Source: Candidatus Formimonas warabiya (GTDB taxonomy: Bacteria > Bacillota > Dehalobacteriia > Dehalobacteriales > Dehalobacteriaceae). From it: a stretch of DNA of 64,000 nt. Below, in pieces: positions 59,727 to 64,000 of the stretch. The first letter of the stretch is position 1. Each line of letters starts with the position of its first letter. The stretch spans positions 4,910,903 to 4,974,902 of the forward strand of contig NZ_CP017634.1 of assembly GCF_002777255.1 (NCBI RefSeq), given 5' to 3'. Both the position numbers and the translations under genes were made by a program. The notes under the pieces are model-generated. The model was given only the letters and a program-made list of their open reading frames with translations. It searched no databases and was not told the origin of the DNA.

Positions 59727-60629
59727 GTGCCAGACATCAATAAACACGCTGATATCCCACCTGTTGAAGAGCCTATAAAAGACGAAAATTGGATTCATGC
59801 TGTGTTTTCCGTATTTATACGTTGCTTTAAAACGAAAGAAGGGGCTATTGGGCTTATTGTCTCGCTGTTTCTGCTGGTCGTTGCTATATTCAGCACGCAT
59901 CTTGCGCCTGCAGATCCTTTTGCCCCAAGTACCACCGCTGTGCTGCAGGCTCCAAGTTCCCTTCATTGGCTTGGCACGGATGATTTGGGCCGTGATGAGC
60001 TAAGCAGGATCATCTATGGTGCCCGCGTCTCTATGATTGTTGGTCTAGGATCCGTTGCCGTTGCTACTATTGCCGGTGTGTTCATTGGACTTGTTACCGG
60101 TTACTTCGGAGGATGGATGGATTCTATCGTCACCAGAACGATGGATATTATGATGGCTTTTCCAGGTTTAGTTTTAGCCTTAATTATCAGTGCCCTGATG
60201 GGAATAAGCCTTACCAATACGATCATTGCTTTGGGGATCGTGTCAGTACCCCGTTTTGCCCGCCTGATCAGAGGGCAGGTCATGACCGTAATGCAAAGAG
60301 ACTTTATTGAATCAGCCCGAGCAGTGCATGCCGGTCATATCAGAATTATGACGAAGTACGTATTTCCCCACCTGGTCCCCTTAATTGTCATTGAGGCCAC
60401 TTTAACCATTGCATTTTCTATTTTAACTGAAGCGAGTCTGAGTTTTTTAGGATTAGGCGTGCAGCCGCCGCATACAAGTTGGGGACAGATGCTGAAAACA
60501 GGTTATCCATATTTGGAGACAGCCCCATGGATAGCTTTTGCTCCGGCCACTATTACATTAGTTGCGGTTTTGGGATTTAACCTTTTAGGGGATGGGTTGC
60601 GTACCGTGTTGCAAAGTAATAAGAATTAG
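59727..60629 (+). CDS. ABC transporter permease, DppC type
   Basis: The 300-residue protein has a hydrophilic N-terminal tail, then GAIGLIVSLFLLVVAIFSTHLAPADPF, the conserved HWLGTDDLGRDELSRIIYGARVSMIVG and the coupling loop MQRDFIESARAVHAGHIRIMTKYVFPHLVP, all standard for DppC/OppC. The start is GTG with a modest AAAGTAGG site. It is the second membrane subunit. Confidence 0.92.
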   Translation: MPDINKHADIPPVEEPIKDENWIHAVFSVFIRCFKTKEGAIGLIVSLFLLVVAIFSTHLAPADPFAPSTTAVLQAPSSLHWLGTDDLGRDELSRIIYGARVSMIVGLGSVAVATIAGVFIGLVTGYFGGWMDSIVTRTMDIMMAFPGLVLALIISALMGISLTNTIIALGIVSVPRFARLIRGQVMTVMQRDFIESARAVHAGHIRIMTKYVFPHLVPLIVIEATLTIAFSILTEASLSFLGLGVQPPHTSWGQMLKTGYPYLETAPWIAFAPATITLVAVLGFNLLGDGLRTVLQSNKN

Positions 60630-60677
60630 TATTTCTAAAACAAATTAGGGTTGATAGTGGGTTTTAGGAGGGTAATT

Positions 60678-61661
60678 ATGCAGGAAAATATTCTAGAAGT
60701 ATCTAACCTAAAAACGTATTTTGACGTCCCAAGAGGCACTGTGAAGGCTGTCGACGGCATCAGCCTGACGCTTAAACCGGGTGAGACTATCGGGGTAGTG
60801 GGGGAGTCAGGGTGCGGGAAAAGTGTATTAGGTCTTTCCATATTAAATCTTATTACCCCGCCAGGGAGGATTAAGAGCGGAAGTGTCCATTTTAAGGGGA
60901 AAAATTTATTTTCCTGTTCCGAGGCTGAACTCTCTCATATCAGAGGAAAAGAAATGGCGATGATTTTTCAGGAACCTTTACGCTCTCTTAATCCGGTACG
61001 TACAGTAGGAGATCAGATTGCTGAGGTTCTGCAAATCCATGAAGGAATGAGCAAAACCGAAGCCCTTCAAAAAGCTGTGCAGCTGCTGAAACAAGTAGAG
61101 GTAACTGATCCCGGGCGTCGTGTCCATAATTACCCGCACGAGTTTTCGGGCGGTATGCGCCAGCGGGCGATGATTGCTATGGGCTTGGCGTGTAATCCAC
61201 AGGTATTATTGGCTGACGAGCCTACAGCCGGTCTTGATGTTACGATCCAGGCCCAAATTCTTGACCTGATGAAGCGTTTGAAAGAAAGCGCAGAAATGGC
61301 GATGCTGCTTATTACTCATGACTTGGCCATTGTTTCCCAAATGTGCAGCAGGGTGCTGGTGATGTACGCAGGACAAGTGGTGGAGCAGGGAAGTGTCCGT
61401 GAAGTCTTGCATCACCCCAAACATCCCTACACGCGCGCTCTGCTTGATGCTATTCCGGGCGCTGCCAAGGACCGAAACAGATTAGGCGTATTAAAGGGAA
61501 TTTCTCCTGACCCGGCAGATCTTCCTCAAGGATGTCATTTTCATACCCGGTGCCCGAATGTTACAGAAAAATGCCGGATTGAGGAACCAACAGAGGTAGT
61601 TGATGGTGAAACTGTTGTTAAGTGTTGGGCCAGGGCAGAAAAGGGGGCGATCACCGTATGA
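60678..61661 (+). CDS. ABC transporter ATPase, DppD type
   Basis: The 327-residue ATPase begins MQENILEVSNLKTYFDVPRGTVKAVDGISL, with Walker A GESGCGKS, signature FSGGMRQRAMIAMGLACNPQVLLADEPTAGLD, and the C-terminal oligopeptide-transporter tail with CHFHTRCPNVTEKC. That cysteine motif is common in Dpp/Opp ATPases and may bind an Fe-S cluster. ATG 60678 follows TAGGAGGG. It overlaps the partner ATPase as ATGA. Confidence 0.94.
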   Translation: MQENILEVSNLKTYFDVPRGTVKAVDGISLTLKPGETIGVVGESGCGKSVLGLSILNLITPPGRIKSGSVHFKGKNLFSCSEAELSHIRGKEMAMIFQEPLRSLNPVRTVGDQIAEVLQIHEGMSKTEALQKAVQLLKQVEVTDPGRRVHNYPHEFSGGMRQRAMIAMGLACNPQVLLADEPTAGLDVTIQAQILDLMKRLKESAEMAMLLITHDLAIVSQMCSRVLVMYAGQVVEQGSVREVLHHPKHPYTRALLDAIPGAAKDRNRLGVLKGISPDPADLPQGCHFHTRCPNVTEKCRIEEPTEVVDGETVVKCWARAEKGAITV

Positions 61662-62623
61662 GCGAGAGTTTGATGCAGGTCCAGAACTTAAAAAAATTTT
61701 TTCCCATTCGCAGCGGACTTCTTTCCCGGGTCACCGCGGAAGTTAAGGCAGTGGATGATGTTTCGTTTGTGATTGAAAAAGGAAATACTTTTGGCTTGGT
61801 GGGGGAGTCCGGGTGCGGAAAAACGACTGTCGGGCGCATGCTGGCAGGTTTACTGGAGCAAACAGACGGTGGTATTGCCATGGGAGGCTGGCGTGCGCAT
61901 AAATTAACGAATTCAATGAAAAAAGAGCTGCATAAAAGGGTTCAAATTATTTTTCAGGATCCTTCTGCTTCCCTGAATCCTTTTATGACTGTGGAAGAGT
62001 TGATTAAAGAACCGCTAGAGATTTATAAAATCGGTGATAGGGCCCAACAGCGGCGACGCGTAAAGGAACTAATGGAAATGGTAGGTCTTCCTGCTTATTG
62101 TTTAGGACAGCGCACCTCCCAATTTTCCTCCGGGCAGCAGCAGCGGGTGGCCATTGCCAGGGCATTGGCCTTGGAGCCGGAACTGGTCGTTGCGGACGAG
62201 CCGGTATCGGTTCTTGATACTTCGGCTCAGGCGCAAATTCTTAATCTTCTTCTCGATCTGCAGCAGCGTACTGGAATTAGTTATTTATTTATCTCTCATG
62301 CTCTGGATGTGGTGGAGTTTATTTCTCACCAGGTGGGTGTGATGTATTTGGGCAAGCTGGTGGAAACAGGTCCCAAAGATGTGTTGTTTAAAAAACAGCT
62401 TCATCCTTATACGAAGGCCTTGTTCTCTGCCATACCGACCTTGGATACGAAAAAAGCTAATGAGCGAATCGTGCTCCAGGGAGAAGTGCCAAGCCCCATT
62501 AACCCGCCAAGCGGCTGCTATTTTCATACCCGCTGTAAAGATGCCACAGAAAAGTGCAGACATGAAATGCCTTTATTAAGGCAGGTTGATGAAAAACATT
62601 TTGTGGCCTGCCACTTTGCATAA
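61658..62623 (+). CDS. ABC transporter ATPase, DppF type
   Basis: The 321-residue ATPase has MQVQNLKKFFPIRSGLLSRVTAEVKAVDDVSF, Walker A GESGCGKTT, signature FSSGQQQRVAIARALALEPELVVADEPVSVLD, and the tail CYFHTRCKDATEKC. ATG 61658 overlaps the DppD stop as ATGA. It completes the importer. The next gene follows after about 70 bases without an obvious terminator. Confidence 0.94.
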   Translation: MSESLMQVQNLKKFFPIRSGLLSRVTAEVKAVDDVSFVIEKGNTFGLVGESGCGKTTVGRMLAGLLEQTDGGIAMGGWRAHKLTNSMKKELHKRVQIIFQDPSASLNPFMTVEELIKEPLEIYKIGDRAQQRRRVKELMEMVGLPAYCLGQRTSQFSSGQQQRVAIARALALEPELVVADEPVSVLDTSAQAQILNLLLDLQQRTGISYLFISHALDVVEFISHQVGVMYLGKLVETGPKDVLFKKQLHPYTKALFSAIPTLDTKKANERIVLQGEVPSPINPPSGCYFHTRCKDATEKCRHEMPLLRQVDEKHFVACHFA

Positions 62624-62693
62624 TATTTGTCTTGGATGGAATTTTTCGTTTTCGATACTATCATAGCAAACAAAAAAACTAGAGGTGATGAAG

Positions 62694-64000
62694 TTGGCTA
62701 AATTAAGCGGATTACAAATTTTGTCCCAAACTGAGATGGAAAAAATACATGAACAATCCCTTGGGATACTTGAAAAACTGGGTGTTTCTATCCCGCATCG
62801 TGAGGGATTGAAAGCACTGGAAGAAGCCGGAGCAACTATTGATTATCAAAATCATCGTGCTTATATTAAACAGGACCTGGTAGAACAATCCTTGAAATCA
62901 GCCCCCAAAAGTTTTGTATTGGCAGGATTTGATCCCCAAAACGATATTGTGCTGCCCCACCCGGAAAACGGCTTTTATTCCCGTACCGGGACCGGTTCTC
63001 AGGGGTGCATAGACCTTGAAACGGATACCTTCCGGTATGTGCAGACGAAAGATGTAGAACACTGGGTCAGGCTTATTGATAAACTGGAGCATATTGATAT
63101 TTGTGCGGTTCCTACACCCATGGACACCCCTCAGGAAACAAGGGATATTCATGCTTTTAAATGCGCTTTGGAATATACAAAGAAACATATTATGATCCAA
63201 CCATACAGTTCGGAAAGCCTTAATTACCTATGTGAAATGGCAGTACTGGTAGCGGGCGGAAAGGAAGAACTAAAAAAACGACCGGCGATCAGCATGGTTG
63301 CCTGTTGTACATCGCCTCTAAGTTATAAGGCCTTTGATGTTGACGTGATCTTTGCAGCTGGGGAATACGGGTTACCTGTACATGTTGCTTCTCTGAATTG
63401 TCCGGGCGGATCCGGTCCAGTCACCATTGCCGGCAGTGTGCTGCAAAGCAATGCAGAATTTTTAGCAGGCTTAGTATTAACCCAGGTGATAAGTCCTGGT
63501 TTACCGGTAATTGGTGTGACGCAGCAATTACCCCTGAACATGGTCAACGGCATCGCCTTACAGACTTCAGTCGAAGCGACCCTGGGAAATGCGGCCGGGG
63601 TTCAGCTCACGAAAGAATTCTACGGGATTCCAAGCCGGACATACAGTTTTGGTTCCGATGCCTTGTTTGGAGACAGCCAGTCTATGCTTGAACGTACTTT
63701 CCTGGGACTAGTAGTAATGCTTGCTAAGACAGATATATTAAGCGCTGTGGGAAGTCTGGAAGGGGTAAATACGATTAGTTTAAGACAGTTGGTCGTAGAT
63801 AATGACCTTTTGGGAATGTTTAAAAGATTGAATCACGGCGTGGATTTGAGTGAAGATCAGCTGGCAGTACAATGCATCTTCGATGTGGTTTCAGGAAAAG
63901 GAAGTTTTATGGCACACCGCCATACCTTTGAACATTGCCGGGAAATTTTTCAACCGTCGGTATTTGACCGGAATGGACGGATTAGAGGAAAGATAGAATC
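62694..64000 (+). CDS. MttB-family methyltransferase, non-pyrrolysine type (3' end beyond window)
   Basis: The frame reads 435 codons without a stop to the window end. It starts LAKLSGLQILSQTEMEKIHEQSLGILEKLGVSIP, and later GFYSRTGTGSQGCIDLETD, VPTPMDTPQETRDIHAF and VTQQLPLNMVNGIALQTSVEATLGNAAGVQLTKEFYGIPSRT. These are the COG5598 trimethylamine methyltransferase fold. No in-frame amber codon is seen in the visible part, unlike pyrrolysine MttB; relatives of this kind (MtgB, MtpB, MtcB) demethylate betaines or carnitine. TTG 62694 is placed six bases after AGGTG; ATG 62688 overlaps that site. It follows an amine/peptide ABC importer. Confidence 0.88.
   Translation, partial: MAKLSGLQILSQTEMEKIHEQSLGILEKLGVSIPHREGLKALEEAGATIDYQNHRAYIKQDLVEQSLKSAPKSFVLAGFDPQNDIVLPHPENGFYSRTGTGSQGCIDLETDTFRYVQTKDVEHWVRLIDKLEHIDICAVPTPMDTPQETRDIHAFKCALEYTKKHIMIQPYSSESLNYLCEMAVLVAGGKEELKKRPAISMVACCTSPLSYKAFDVDVIFAAGEYGLPVHVASLNCPGGSGPVTIAGSVLQSNAEFLAGLVLTQVISPGLPVIGVTQQLPLNMVNGIALQTSVEATLGNAAGVQLTKEFYGIPSRTYSFGSDALFGDSQSMLERTFLGLVVMLAKTDILSAVGSLEGVNTISLRQLVVDNDLLGMFKRLNHGVDLSEDQLAVQCIFDVVSGKGSFMAHRHTFEHCREIFQPSVFDRNGRIRGKIE

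Noticed and set aside
62694..64000. Pyrrolysine-containing MttB
   Set aside because: No in-frame TAG was found in the visible 435 codons, although the C-terminus lies beyond the window.
1..64000. CRISPR array, tRNA or rRNA gene, integrase
   Set aside because: No regularly spaced repeats, cloverleaf sequences, rRNA segments or recombinase motifs were noticed in a by-eye reading; a dedicated search could still find weak cases.

Overview
The window reads as a chromosomal segment of an anaerobic, Gram-positive Firmicute. The evidence is the gene order of the spc/alpha ribosomal cluster (rplO-secY-adk-map-KOW protein-infA-rpmJ-rpsM-rpsK-rpsD-rpoA-rplQ-ecfA1-ecfA2-ecfT-truA-rplM-rpsI), strong GGAGG ribosome-binding sites, many TTG/GTG starts, zinc-type S14 and Adk, and oxygen-independent catabolic genes later on. 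A Peptococcaceae-like clostridium with methylotrophic or acetogenic tendencies is my best guess, because a non-pyrrolysine MttB-family methyltransferase closes the window. This is inference, not identification. All recognised genes are on the + strand.

Region 1 (1-15543) is housekeeping. It runs from the end of rpmC (L29) through the spc and alpha operons to a terminator at about 10999-11036, then the ECF transporter energising module, truA, and a separately promoted rplM-rpsI pair ending in a perfect hairpin at 15514-15543.

Region 2 (15544-34650) begins an accessory catabolic island. An MFS transporter is coupled to a PrpR_N-type sigma-54 activator, followed by a textbook -24/-12 promoter and a UbiD-family decarboxylase. 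Then comes a xanthine-dehydrogenase-family (Mo-hydroxylase) large subunit, a tripartite tricarboxylate (TTT) transporter TctABC, and the FAD and 2Fe-2S subunits that the large subunit needs. A second TTT transporter (order C-B-A), a second copy of the MFS transporter and a PucR-type regulator follow.

Region 3 (34651-56548) holds a class II aldolase-like gene and a complete Mo-hydroxylase (M-S-L). Next are a dihydroorotase/allantoinase-like amidohydrolase, a C45-type Ntn hydrolase, a third Mo-hydroxylase (S-L-M), a nitroreductase and a PrpF-type isomerase. A PyrE-like phosphoribosyltransferase, an FCD-type GntR regulator, PyrK- and PyrD-like genes, an aconitase-family hydratase, an orphan fourth Mo-hydroxylase large subunit and a DASS anion transporter complete it. 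Many neighbours overlap by ATGA, so long stretches are probably single transcripts.

Region 4 (56549-64000) is a regulatory gap, a five-gene oligopeptide/opine-type ABC importer, and an MttB-family methyltransferase cut by the window end.

Taken together, regions 2-3 look like a system for taking up and anaerobically dismantling a carboxylated N-heterocycle or related ring. Mo-hydroxylases would add oxygen from water, UbiD would decarboxylate, a cyclic amidase would open the ring, and an isomerase plus hydratase would process the dicarboxylate. Parts of it resemble nicotinate fermentation and parts resemble orotate fermentation, but neither pathway is complete here. A recurrent dyad, GTATAC-N2-GTATAC and variants, lies in front of several of these transcription units and is similar to the operator of FCD-type GntR proteins; the GntR gene at 48343 is the natural candidate to read it.
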